Positions 8,573 through 16,903 of a DNA stretch of 64,000 nt are shown here, piece by piece. Below the pieces are notes generated by a model. That model made no database searches. It saw only the letters and a list, made by a program, of their open reading frames with translations, and had not been told where the DNA came from. Each line of letters opens with the position of its first letter. Position 1 is the first letter of the stretch. The translations under genes were made by a program, and so were the position numbers. This DNA comes from UBA8231 sp964512165 (GTDB taxonomy: Bacteria > Latescibacterota > UBA2968 > UBA8231), in contig CAZEHQ010000002.1 in NCBI GenBank assembly GCA_964512165.1, positions 4,763-68,762 of the forward strand, read 5' to 3'.

Positions 8573-9128
8573 ATCCGTCGCCGCGACCTTGGGAGGAGGC
8601 TGTTTCTGGTGCCTGGAGGCGGTCTACGAGCAGATGCGGGGAGTGGTCTCCGTCGAATCCGGATACAGCGGCGGACGGACCGCCGACCCGAGCTACGAGA
8701 GCGTCTGCTCAGGCACCACGGGGCACGCCGAGGTGGTGCAGGTGCGCTTCGATCCCGCGGCGGTCAGCTATCGGGAGGTGCTCGGGGTGTTCTTCGGCAT
8801 CCACGATCCCACGACGAAGGACCGCCAGGGCAACGACATCGGGACCCAGTACCGCTCCATCATCCTCGCCCACGACGGGGACCAGGCGGCGACGGCGAGA
8901 AGGCACATCGCGGATCTGGAGGCGGAGGGGGTGTTTGCCGATCCCATCGTCACCGAGGTCCAGCTCCTCGAGCGGTTCTGGCCGGCCGAGGACTACCATC
9001 GCCAGTACTACCGGCGCAATCCGGCCCAGCCCTACTGCATGATGGTGGTGGGGCCCAAGGTGGCCAAGTACCGAGAGCACTTCGGCCGGTTGCTGAGGGA
9101 TCCCGGGGAGCTCTCCCCGGAAGGTTGA
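8565..9128 (+). CDS. msrA: Peptide methionine (S)-S-oxide reductase
   Basis: Repairs oxidised methionine by reducing the S-sulfoxide in free or protein-bound form. The active-site block LGGGCFWCLEAVY is at residues 9-21 with the nucleophilic Cys in GCFWC; VESGYSGGRTADPSYESVCSGTTGHAE-type and GNDIGTQYRS blocks follow, all diagnostic of MsrA. 187 residues is full length. No MsrB domain is fused. The ATG start lies inside the end of the preceding GST-like gene, giving coupled translation. The gene is convergent with the ABC-2 permease gene 28 bp away; no strong terminator is visible between them. Confidence 0.96.
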   Translation: MTESVAATLGGGCFWCLEAVYEQMRGVVSVESGYSGGRTADPSYESVCSGTTGHAEVVQVRFDPAAVSYREVLGVFFGIHDPTTKDRQGNDIGTQYRSIILAHDGDQAATARRHIADLEAEGVFADPIVTEVQLLERFWPAEDYHRQYYRRNPAQPYCMMVVGPKVAKYREHFGRLLRDPGELSPEG

Positions 9129-9156
9129 GGCGGGCCTTCCCGGCAGCCGAGGCGGT

Positions 9157-10536
9157 TCAGCTCACCTCGCCTCTGAGGAAGCTCACGAAGGCCGCCATGA
9201 AGAAGGCGACGGCGAACAGGGCCAGCAGCAGCACGTCGACGAAGCGGGCATCGAGACGCTCCTGAAGGCCGTCGGCGCGGTAGCGGAAGTCCGGCAGGTC
9301 GTCGATGTCGTACTCCTCTCCGCCGCTCGCAGATGCCTCCCCTTGCTCGGCGACATAGCTGGCGAACTGCCTCTGGTACTGGCGCAGAGAGCCGATGAGG
9401 CGCTCCTCGTGGCGCACCCCGGTGGCGCCGAGATCGGTGTTGGCGAAAACGAAGCAGGCCACCGGCGAGATGCGCGTGAGCACGCGGGCCATGTCCGTCT
9501 GACGGCGCAGGCGGGCCTCGAAGTCGGAGATGATCTCGGCGGAGACCTTGTTGACATCCTGCTGCAGCTGGTCGCGCTGTTCCCGTCTCTGTCGGAAGAA
9601 CTCGGAGCGTTGGGCAGCCGTCATGTTGCGGAAGGAGCGGCCGACGCGCCGCCACTGGCTGCGGTAGTCGGCGGCCAGGGCCTCGGTGCGCAGGCCGATC
9701 TCCCGCTCCACCGAGCCCACGTCCGGCACGGGGACGGCGAGCTCGGCCAGGTAGGGCCCGAGGTTGGGGACCACCAGGGCCAGCAGCACCCACAGGGCCA
9801 CCAGGCTGAGGATGGCCGTGGAGGACGAACGAGCCCGGACCGAGACCAGCAGGCCGATGGAGAACATGACCGCCAGCAACAGCAGGGAGACGATGCCGGT
9901 GACGACGAAGGCCTCCCAGTCGGTGGTGGTGAAGGGCACCTCCTCGGATATCGAGATCAGCAGCGCACCAATGAGCAGCGCGGCCAGGAAGGGCAGGGCG
10001 AGGCTGAAATAGCCGCCCAGCCACTTGGCCAGGATGAGGAGGTCCCGCGGCACCGGGTAGGACATGACCAGCTTCAGGGTCCCGGACTCGCGCTCGCCGG
10101 CAACGGTATCGTAGGAGATGAAGAAGGCGAGCAGACTCAGAACCACGGCCACCACGAAGAGCATGTCGGCTACGGGAAAGAGCAACACCGCGGGGTTGGC
10201 GTTCAGGTCGCCCTGGAAGCCGGGCAGGTAGTCCTCGGAGACCACGGCGGTGCGGTCCAGGGTCTTCTCCACCCCGTAGAACAGGACCTGGAAGGACTGC
10301 GGCGGCCGGTCGACGCGCACCCCCCGGCGTTGGAGGTCGCGGTAGGATCCGTACTCGTCCGCCTGGTCCCGGTACAGGGCCTGGTTGCGGCTGAACTCGG
10401 TACGCCTCGCCTCGAGGTCGGCGCGCAGCACGACGACGCTGATGAGACCGAGGAGGACGCACAGGGCCGCGCAGACGAGAAACCGCAGCTCCAGCAGACT
10501 TGTGAGCCACTCCTTGGCGATCAGGGCGCGCAGCAT
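9157..10536 (-). CDS. ABC-2 type transporter permease (second of a pair)
   Basis: Membrane permease of an ABC-2 exporter. An N-terminal transmembrane helix (residues about 17-38) is followed by a large, presumably extracytoplasmic, loop to about residue 120 and then a cluster of hydrophobic segments (VADMLFVVAVVLSLLAFF, LALPFLAALLIGALL, GIVSLLLLAVMFSIGLL, ILSLVALWVLLALVVPN), a second charged coiled region, and a last helix near the C terminus. The cytoplasmic loop ERESGTLKLVMSYPVPR is the ABC-2 hallmark (E-x-GTL). 459 residues. It starts 10 bp after the stop of a clear paralog; both have the same layout, as in DUF3526-type permeases. No ATPase gene is adjacent. Substrate unknown. Confidence 0.85.
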   Translation of the reverse strand: MLRALIAKEWLTSLLELRFLVCAALCVLLGLISVVVLRADLEARRTEFSRNQALYRDQADEYGSYRDLQRRGVRVDRPPQSFQVLFYGVEKTLDRTAVVSEDYLPGFQGDLNANPAVLLFPVADMLFVVAVVLSLLAFFISYDTVAGERESGTLKLVMSYPVPRDLLILAKWLGGYFSLALPFLAALLIGALLISISEEVPFTTTDWEAFVVTGIVSLLLLAVMFSIGLLVSVRARSSSTAILSLVALWVLLALVVPNLGPYLAELAVPVPDVGSVEREIGLRTEALAADYRSQWRRVGRSFRNMTAAQRSEFFRQRREQRDQLQQDVNKVSAEIISDFEARLRRQTDMARVLTRISPVACFVFANTDLGATGVRHEERLIGSLRQYQRQFASYVAEQGEASASGGEEYDIDDLPDFRYRADGLQERLDARFVDVLLLALFAVAFFMAAFVSFLRGEVS

Positions 10537-10546
10537 GGGCCTGTCC

Positions 10547-11929
10547 TCACTCCACGAGATCGAACCGCAGGAAACCGACATGGGCGGTCAGGAAGAACAG
10601 GCCGTTGAGGACGATCAGCACCAGCAGGTCGACATAGTTGCTGGTCAGCACATCCGCCAGGGGCCGCCGGGGGGGCGCGAAGGCGGGGAGGTCGTCCGGA
10701 TCTATTGGGGCCTCCATGATCTCGCTTCGCTCCTCGGAGTCCTGAACGCCCTGGGCCAGCAGACGCCGCTCCCGCTCGATGGCGGCCAGGGCCTCGAAGT
10801 GCTGGTCCCCGTAGCGGTCGATGAAGGTCCGCAGGCCGGAGTAGTCCTCGAGCCCTGAACCGGCCAGCGACGCGGTGGCGTACACGTAGCTGGAGGACGG
10901 CGAGATCCGGGCCAGGGCGACGCCGGCCGCCACCTGCCCCTCCAGGCGGCGGGTATAGTCGTCGAGCAGGCGACGGGTCTTCTCGTCGGCTTCCTCTTCC
11001 GCCTGCTGGCGCAGCTCGTCGCGCTCCTCGCGGCTCATGCCGCGCCAGTCGCGGCCGCGGAACTGCGACCACATGCCGCGGCGGATCGCCTCGCGCTCTC
11101 CGGCGATGGCCCCCGGAGAGGGTATCGGGACCGCGGCCCTTGCTACGATGGGCGCCACGTTGGGGACGGCGAGAACGAGCAGCACCCAGATGAGGAATCC
11201 GGTGACGAGGGAGGTGGAGGAGCGCCGGGTGTACACGGAGATGGCGAGGGCCAGGGTGAAGAACAGGGACAGATAGAGGGCCGCCACCGCGAGCATGCCC
11301 GCAAAGGCGGACCACTCCCCGGCGCCGGGGGCGAAGGAGGTGAGCACGGTGGCGAGGAGCAGCCCGAGGAGGACGGAAGCCAGGAACGGCGCCATCAGGG
11401 CGAGGTACCCCCCCAGCCATTTTGACAGCAGCAGCGTGTGCCGGGGCACGGCGTTGGCCAAGACCAGCCGAAGCGTCCCGTCCTCGTGCTCGCCGGAGAT
11501 GGCGTTGAAGGCGAAGAGCATGGCCAGCAGCGAGCCGACGATGTTGACGATGTAGAGCAGGTCCGGGGGCGGAAAGAGTGTGTACAGGGCGCTGGCGTAC
11601 TTGCTGCGGCCAAGCTCGGGCTCGGCCCGGGAGATGTGGACTGACCGCGACAGCTCGCGCTCGAGGCCGACGGTGAACACGGAAAGGGCGTTGGGTGGCT
11701 TCTCGTGCTGGCTACCCCGCCACCGCAAGGTCCGGAAGTCCACGGACTCCTCCAGGCGCTGTTCCTGGGCCGCCTTGGCCTCGGAGTGGGCATCGGCCCG
11801 GCGGTCGTAGTCGAGGCCGAGGACCAGCGTCGAGCCGACGACGAGGACGGACAGCAGCACCGCCGTCAGGGCGAAGCGGTAGGTGAGCAGGTGGGAGTGC
11901 AGCTCGCGCAGGAGAAGGGTCGTGAACAT
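10547..11929 (-). CDS. ABC-2 type transporter permease (first of a pair)
   Basis: Paralog of the downstream permease with the same topology: N-terminal helix (LTAVLLSVLVVGSTLVLGL), long extracytoplasmic loop, then IVNIVGSLLAMLFAFNAI and further helices, and the cytoplasmic signature GEHEDGTLRLVLANAVPRH matching E-x-GTLRLVL of ABC-2 permeases. A conserved VLAVPNVAPIVA stretch corresponds to LALVVPNLGPYLA in the partner. 460 residues; start ATG 11929. The two probably form a heterodimeric channel that needs a nucleotide-binding subunit encoded elsewhere. Divergent from the enolase-superfamily gene at 12203 across a 273-bp spacer. Confidence 0.85.
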   Translation of the reverse strand: MFTTLLLRELHSHLLTYRFALTAVLLSVLVVGSTLVLGLDYDRRADAHSEAKAAQEQRLEESVDFRTLRWRGSQHEKPPNALSVFTVGLERELSRSVHISRAEPELGRSKYASALYTLFPPPDLLYIVNIVGSLLAMLFAFNAISGEHEDGTLRLVLANAVPRHTLLLSKWLGGYLALMAPFLASVLLGLLLATVLTSFAPGAGEWSAFAGMLAVAALYLSLFFTLALAISVYTRRSSTSLVTGFLIWVLLVLAVPNVAPIVARAAVPIPSPGAIAGEREAIRRGMWSQFRGRDWRGMSREERDELRQQAEEEADEKTRRLLDDYTRRLEGQVAAGVALARISPSSSYVYATASLAGSGLEDYSGLRTFIDRYGDQHFEALAAIERERRLLAQGVQDSEERSEIMEAPIDPDDLPAFAPPRRPLADVLTSNYVDLLVLIVLNGLFFLTAHVGFLRFDLVE

Positions 11930-12096
11930 CCGTGTATCCCGTCGCTGACGGGTTCAGTGCCTCAGGGCACGCGGCCCCGGTGGCGCCCGTTTGGGAGTGC
12001 TGCCGTCTGGTCCACCACTATCGCATGACACTGTACACCTCCGATTGCATCCATCCAAGGTCCATCTTTTTCGGCGTAAGACGGAGCCCGCGCCTG

Positions 12097-12128
12097 CTGG
12101 ACCTTCCAGGTGCGTGCCGGACATGTCC
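12097..12128. promoter_or_regulatory. Two dyads in the 12 kb divergent spacer (operator candidates)
   Basis: CTGGA-CCT-TCCAG (12097-12109) and the perfect palindrome GGACATGTCC (12119-12128) lie 8 nt apart, immediately upstream of a TATACT at 12155-12160. Their placement fits binding of a dimeric regulator over or next to the -35 region of the enolase-superfamily gene. No regulator gene adjoins. Confidence 0.3.
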
Positions 12129-12154
12129 CGGCTGGCCACCCGCGGCGACGGCGC

Positions 12155-12160
12155 TATACT
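12155..12160 (+). promoter_or_regulatory. Candidate -10 element for the enolase-superfamily/PhyH operon
   Basis: TATACT, with transcription then starting near 12167, about 36 nt before the GTG start at 12203. The -35 position is not consensus, which would suit an activator-dependent promoter. Confidence 0.35.
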
Positions 12161-12202
12161 ACCCGTCGCCGGAACAAGGCGAATCCCCCGCGAGAGAAGA
12201 GC

Positions 12203-13327
12203 GTGAGAATCCAGACCGTCCACACCCATGACCTGCGTTACCCCGTGCAGCGGCCGTTCGCCAACTCCACGACATGGAACCGGGCGAGGACCGCCGGGAT
12301 CGTCGAGGTGATCACGGATGACGGCCTGACGGGATGGGGGGAGGGAACCCAGGTTCCCGGGTCCGGGATCCTCGCCGACCGGGTGATCGGCAGGGATCCC
12401 TTCGACGCCGGCGCCATCGGCCGGGAAATGACACAGGCCGGGGCCTCCATGGCACAGGTCAGCGCCGTCGACATCGCCCTCTTCGACCTGATGGGGCAGG
12501 CCGTCGGGCGGCCCTGCCACCAGCTCCTCGGCGGAGCGGTGCGCGAGCGGGTGCCGGCCTACGCCAGCGGGCTGTTCCTGTTGTCGGCCAGCGAACCCGT
12601 CCTCGGGATGGAGGCCGAGGCCGCCGGGTACGCCGAGGCCGGGTTTCCCGCCGTCAAGATGAAGATCGGCCACGGCCCCCGGACCGACGCCGCCAGGGTC
12701 GCCGCGGTGCGGCGTGCCATCGGCCCCGACACGCTGCTGGCGGTGGACGCCAACTGCGCCTACGACCGGGGCACGGCACTGGAGTCGATCCGGAGCATAG
12801 AGGAGCACGACATCTACTGGTACGAGGAGCCCGTGCCGCCCACGGAGGTCCAGGCCTATCGGGAGATCCGGGCCGGCTCCGGCCTTCGGATCGCGGGAGG
12901 TGAAGCTCTGGAGGGGTTGAGTGCATTCCGTGATCTGATCTCGAAGCGGGCTCTTGATATCGTTCAGCCTGACATTTCGATAGCAGGAGGCTTCACCGTG
13001 TGCCGGCAGGTGGAGGCACTGGCCAACGCCCACGGCGTCCAGGTGCTCCCTCACATGTGGGGCACCTCGATCCGCCTGGCGGCCACCCTCCACTGGCAGG
13101 CCACCATCCCGGATGCTCCCGGGCTGTTCCCGGAGCCGTGTCTCCTCGAGTTCGACATGACCGAGAACGCCCTGCGCACCGATCTGGCCCGGGAGCGGTT
13201 CCACCTGGTGGACGGCGCCGTCGCGGTGCCTTCCGGTCCCGGTCTGGGGATCGACATCGACCGGGAGGTACTGGAGCGGTACACCATCCGAAGGGAGATC
13301 ATCGAATCGCAGGGGGCCAACGGATGA
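12203..13327 (+). CDS. Enolase-superfamily (mandelate racemase/muconate lactonizing) enzyme
   Basis: Cytoplasmic Mg-dependent enzyme that abstracts a proton alpha to a carboxylate, typically a sugar-acid dehydratase or epimerase. All catalytic elements are present: KMKIG (the KxK base motif) near residue 151, metal ligands in LAVDANCAY (Asp), YEEPVPP (Glu) and IAGGEALEG (Glu), and VLPHMWGT with the His of the opposite face near 281. 374 residues. The start is GTG 12203, which gives MRIQTVHTHDLRYP; the longer frame upstream is Arg-rich nonsense. It overlaps the next gene by 4 nt (ATGA 13324), so it forms an operon with a PhyH dioxygenase. Substrate is not deducible; an acid-sugar dehydratase is the most likely role. 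Confidence 0.88.
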   Translation: MRIQTVHTHDLRYPVQRPFANSTTWNRARTAGIVEVITDDGLTGWGEGTQVPGSGILADRVIGRDPFDAGAIGREMTQAGASMAQVSAVDIALFDLMGQAVGRPCHQLLGGAVRERVPAYASGLFLLSASEPVLGMEAEAAGYAEAGFPAVKMKIGHGPRTDAARVAAVRRAIGPDTLLAVDANCAYDRGTALESIRSIEEHDIYWYEEPVPPTEVQAYREIRAGSGLRIAGGEALEGLSAFRDLISKRALDIVQPDISIAGGFTVCRQVEALANAHGVQVLPHMWGTSIRLAATLHWQATIPDAPGLFPEPCLLEFDMTENALRTDLARERFHLVDGAVAVPSGPGLGIDIDREVLERYTIRREIIESQGANG

Positions 13328-14115
13328 CCGGGGACCTGAAGATCCTGACGCCGGAGCAGAAGAGCTTCTTCGAGGACAGTGGCTACCTCCATCTGCCTGG
13401 ATTCTACCAGGGAGAGGCCCTGGAGGAGTTGCGGCGGCAGTACCACGAGTTGGTGACCCGCACCGAAGGCAGGCCGGCGAACATGAGCTACTCCCACATG
13501 GAGGCGCCCGAGGGATACCCGCCGGACGGGTACAACCCCCGGAACGTGGTGGGCATGATGGACCAGACCCTGGCCGGCGACTTCTGGTTCGACCAGTTCA
13601 CGGAGCCGCGGGTGGTCTCGGTGATGGTCGATTGCCTGGGACCGAACATCGACTTCCACAACGGCAAGGTGCGCAACAAGCCCCCCGGGTTCGTGGCCGG
13701 GCAGGGGTGGCACCAGGACTGGCCCTACGAGCGCCACTCGGAGCCGGGGTTGGCCGCGGCGATCACCTATCTCGACCCGACCGATGTCGAGGCCGGGGCC
13801 ACCGAGGTGATCCCTGGCAGCCACCGCCGGGCCCTGCCCACGGCGGAGGGGCAGTCGACGCTGGTTCAGGAGGACGTGGACGAGTCCCGCCGCGTGGTCT
13901 GCAAGGTCGAGGCCGGCGACGTGGTGATCATCCATGTGCTCGTCGTTCACCGCGCCGGGCACAACTTCACGGACCGCAGCCGCAACGCCATCATCAATGA
14001 GTACAAGACGATGGAGGCGGTCGACGAGTGGAACAACCGGTGCGCCTTCGCAGGGATGCCGCTGGCGCGAGAGGGGCGTCTCCTGATGCCGCGGCTGACC
14101 TCGTGGTCAAAATGA
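13324..14115 (+). CDS. Phytanoyl-CoA dioxygenase family (PhyH) protein, canonical HxD
   Basis: Fe(II)/2-oxoglutarate-dependent oxygenase. The iron triad is intact: His130 and Asp132 in GWHQDWPY and a distal His in VVHRAGHN near residue 209; the 2-oxoglutarate-binding Arg is in the following RSRNAIINEY. GATEVIPGSHRRALP is the usual PhyH turn. 263 residues. Coupled to the preceding enolase-superfamily gene by an ATGA overlap, suggesting that oxygenation and dehydration/epimerisation act on one pathway. Members of this family hydroxylate diverse small molecules (ectoine, phytanoyl-CoA, sugars-lipids), so the substrate stays open. Confidence 0.88.
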   Translation: MTGDLKILTPEQKSFFEDSGYLHLPGFYQGEALEELRRQYHELVTRTEGRPANMSYSHMEAPEGYPPDGYNPRNVVGMMDQTLAGDFWFDQFTEPRVVSVMVDCLGPNIDFHNGKVRNKPPGFVAGQGWHQDWPYERHSEPGLAAAITYLDPTDVEAGATEVIPGSHRRALPTAEGQSTLVQEDVDESRRVVCKVEAGDVVIIHVLVVHRAGHNFTDRSRNAIINEYKTMEAVDEWNNRCAFAGMPLAREGRLLMPRLTSWSK

Positions 14116-14191
14116 ACTCGGGCGAGAGCCGGCGTTCCAGCCAAGTGTCAGTGAGGATTCTGATGACCCAGCCGCCAGAGCGGAGAAGACC

Positions 14192-15874
14192 ATGAGCAGC
14201 CAGACATACCGCGTCGACCGCTTGGTCGACGTCAGGATGCCGATGCGGGACGGGGTCGAGCTTTCGGGCGACATCTACCTGCCCCGGGGCGCCGGCCCTG
14301 TGCCCGCCGTGCTGATGCGGACCCCCTACAGCAACAGCATCGAGCCGATGATCGAGAAGGGCCGGCGGCTGGCCGGCTCGGGGTACGCCTGTGTAATCGG
14401 CGACTGCCGCGGCCGCTGGGACTCCGACGGCGACTACTACCCCTTCCTCCACGAGGCCGAGGACGGCTTCGACACCCAGGAGTGGATCGGAGTCCAGCCC
14501 TGGTGCAACGGCCGCATCGGCACTGCCGGTGCCTCCTACGTGGGCACCACCCAGCTGCGTCCCGCGCCGCTGGCGAGCCGGTTCCTCAAGTGCATGGCGC
14601 CGCGCGTGATCTGCGCCGACTACCACAGCGGGTTGGTCTACCCGGGAGGGGCCCTGCAGCTGAACGTGGCCATGACCTGGGGCATGCGCACCCACGCGCG
14701 CACCGGCCAGGACATCGACTTCCACAACTGGACCGAGGCCTTCCGCTCCCTGCCCGTGGTAGACATGGACGCGGCCGGCGGCCGGCGGCTGCCGTTCTGG
14801 AAGGACTGGATCGCCCACCCGGCGTACGACGACTACTGGGCGGCCATGGACGATGAGCCGAGGTGGGGCAGCGTCCAGGCGCCGGCCTTCAACATGGGCG
14901 GCTGGTACGACCTCTACGCGAGCCAGACCTTCTCCAACTTCAACGGGCTGCGGCTGGGCGGCGGGTCCGAGGAGGCGCGCCGCAGCCGGCTTATCGTCGG
15001 TCCCTGGCCCCACTCGCTGAGCGCGTCCACGCGCACCGGCGACATCGACTTCGGCGAGAGCTCCCTGGTGGACCTGGAGCAGGAGGAGCTGCGCTGGTTC
15101 GACCACTGGCTCAATGGCCGGGACAACGGTATCGACCAGGAGCCGCCCCTGCGCCTGTTCGTCATGGGGGTCAACGAGTGGCGGGACGAGCACGAGTGGC
15201 CCCTGGCGCGCACCGACTGGCAGGACTGGCACCTGCACTCCGGCGGCCGGGCCAACTCCGTCCTCGGCGACGGCGCCCTGGGCCGGGAGGCGCCGGCGGA
15301 CGAGCCGGCGGACGAGTTCGTCTACGACCCCGAGCACCCGGTGCAGACCCTGGGCGGCAACAACTGCTGCTCGCCCCACATCGTGCCCTGGGGACCCCAC
15401 GATCAGCGGCCCGTGGAAATGCGGGGGGACGTGCTCGTCTACACGAGCCCGGTGCTGGAGGAGGACCTGGAGGTGATCGGGCCGGTGGAGGCGGTGCTCT
15501 ACGCGGCCACCGACGGACCGGACACGGACTTCACCGCCAAGCTCGTCGACGTCTCCCCGAGCGGATACGCCATGAACCTGTGCGACGGCATCCGCCGGGG
15601 GCGCTACCGGGAGAGCCGGGGGCGGGAGGCGATGCTGGAGCCGGGGAAGGTGTACGAATACCGCATCGAGGTCGGGGTGACGGCCAACGTCTTCCGGCGG
15701 GGGCACCGCGTCCGCCTGGAGATCTCGTCGAGCAACTTCCCCCGATTCGACCGCAACCCCAACACGGGCAACCCCTACGGCATGGACGCGGAGCTGCGGC
15801 GTGCGTGCCAGACCGTCCATCACTGCCGGGCCTGGCCGAGCCGCCTGCGCCTGCCCGTGGCACCGGCGCGATAG
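14192..15874 (+). CDS. CocE/NonD family serine hydrolase (X-Pro dipeptidyl-peptidase S15 fold)
   Basis: Alpha/beta hydrolase acting on esters or amides. The N-terminal strand block MPMRDGVELSGDIYLPRG and RTPYSN lead to GDCRGRWDSDG and the nucleophile Ser115 in GTAGASYVG. A C-terminal jelly-roll domain (PVEAVLYAATDGPDTDFTA, then VRLEISSSNFPRFDRNPNTG) is the X-Pro dipeptidyl-peptidase C-terminal domain of this family. 560 residues; no signal peptide. ATG 14192 follows CGGAGAAG. Lies between a PhyH gene and a Gfo/Idh/MocA gene on the same strand (spacers 76 and 28 bp), so it is probably co-transcribed. Family members cleave cocaine, glutaryl-7-ACA or acyl esters; natural substrate unknown. Confidence 0.88.
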   Translation: MSSQTYRVDRLVDVRMPMRDGVELSGDIYLPRGAGPVPAVLMRTPYSNSIEPMIEKGRRLAGSGYACVIGDCRGRWDSDGDYYPFLHEAEDGFDTQEWIGVQPWCNGRIGTAGASYVGTTQLRPAPLASRFLKCMAPRVICADYHSGLVYPGGALQLNVAMTWGMRTHARTGQDIDFHNWTEAFRSLPVVDMDAAGGRRLPFWKDWIAHPAYDDYWAAMDDEPRWGSVQAPAFNMGGWYDLYASQTFSNFNGLRLGGGSEEARRSRLIVGPWPHSLSASTRTGDIDFGESSLVDLEQEELRWFDHWLNGRDNGIDQEPPLRLFVMGVNEWRDEHEWPLARTDWQDWHLHSGGRANSVLGDGALGREAPADEPADEFVYDPEHPVQTLGGNNCCSPHIVPWGPHDQRPVEMRGDVLVYTSPVLEEDLEVIGPVEAVLYAATDGPDTDFTAKLVDVSPSGYAMNLCDGIRRGRYRESRGREAMLEPGKVYEYRIEVGVTANVFRRGHRVRLEISSSNFPRFDRNPNTGNPYGMDAELRRACQTVHHCRAWPSRLRLPVAPAR

Positions 15875-15902
15875 CAGGAACCCCAACCAGGAGGAGAGAG
15901 GG

Positions 15903-16895
15903 ATGGACCGAGTGGGAGTGATCGGTTGCCGCGGCATCGGCGTGCGGCACGCCCAGGGCATCGCCGGGCTCGAGGACGCGGAGGTCGTGGCGGCCTGCGA
16001 CCTGTCCACCGACCAGCTGAACGAGTTCGGCCAGCGCTTCCAGGAGACCTGGCCGGAGCTGAAGCGCTATACCAGCCACCGCCGCATGCTCGACGAGCAG
16101 TCCCTGGACATCGTCGGTGTGGCCACGGGTGACAACGCCCACGCCCAACTGGTGGTCGATGCGGCTGAGGCCGGCGTCAAGGGCATCTTCTGCGAGAAGC
16201 CCCTGGCGACCACGGTCGAGGACGGGGCCCGCATGTTGGAGGCCTGCGAGCGGAACGGCACCGTCCTGTCCGTCGACCACACGCGGCGCTTCATGCCCAT
16301 GTGGGCACACGCCAAGGAGCTGATCGAGGCGGGGGAGATCGGCGAGGTGCAGTACATCGTCGGCTCCCTGCGCGGCGGCCGGGCGATGCTCTACCGCAAC
16401 GGGACCCACTCCATCGACGCCATCTGCTGGTACGCGGACGCGGCTCCCGAATGGGTGCTGGCGGAGCTTGAGAGCGGGTACGAGGACTACACGGAGTACC
16501 GCGGCGACGGCGGCCACGACCCGGCCACCGAGCCGGGCGCCTACGGGATGATCCGCTTCGCCAACGGGGTCCGCGCCTTCTACGCCGGCGGCTCGAAGAC
16601 GACGCCGGGGCCGAAGTCGACCACCGAGGTCATCGGCTCCACCGGCCGCCTGCTGATGTCGGGCACGGATGACGGCCAGATCTTCCGCGGCGAAGAGGCG
16701 GAGCCGCTGCCGGTGCCGGAGTGGCCGGTGTCGGGGATCGAGGCCGGCATGCAGAGCCTGGTGAGAGCCGTGCGCGAAGGGCGTCCCCCGACCTCCACCG
16801 GGCGGGAGGCGCAGCGCGTGGTGGAGGTGATCGCCGGGTTCCTGCAGTCACAGCAGGAAGGTCACCGCCCGGTGATGATCCCCGAGGACCGCTGA
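15903..16895 (+). CDS. Gfo/Idh/MocA family oxidoreductase
   Basis: NAD(P)-binding sugar-type dehydrogenase. Rossmann motif VIGCRGIGVRHAQG at residues 5-18 (a slightly altered GxGxxG) and the catalytic-lysine motif FCEKPLATT near 98. RNGTHSIDAICW near 163 carries the family's active-site His. 330 residues. The ATG is preceded by AGGAGGAGAGAGG, one of the best ribosome-binding sites in the window. Downstream it is convergent, 8 bp away, with the lactonase-like amidohydrolase, so it ends the 12.2-16.9 kb operon. Substrate unknown. Confidence 0.87.
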   Translation: MDRVGVIGCRGIGVRHAQGIAGLEDAEVVAACDLSTDQLNEFGQRFQETWPELKRYTSHRRMLDEQSLDIVGVATGDNAHAQLVVDAAEAGVKGIFCEKPLATTVEDGARMLEACERNGTVLSVDHTRRFMPMWAHAKELIEAGEIGEVQYIVGSLRGGRAMLYRNGTHSIDAICWYADAAPEWVLAELESGYEDYTEYRGDGGHDPATEPGAYGMIRFANGVRAFYAGGSKTTPGPKSTTEVIGSTGRLLMSGTDDGQIFRGEEAEPLPVPEWPVSGIEAGMQSLVRAVREGRPPTSTGREAQRVVEVIAGFLQSQQEGHRPVMIPEDR

Positions 16896-16903
16896 GTCCG
16901 GCC

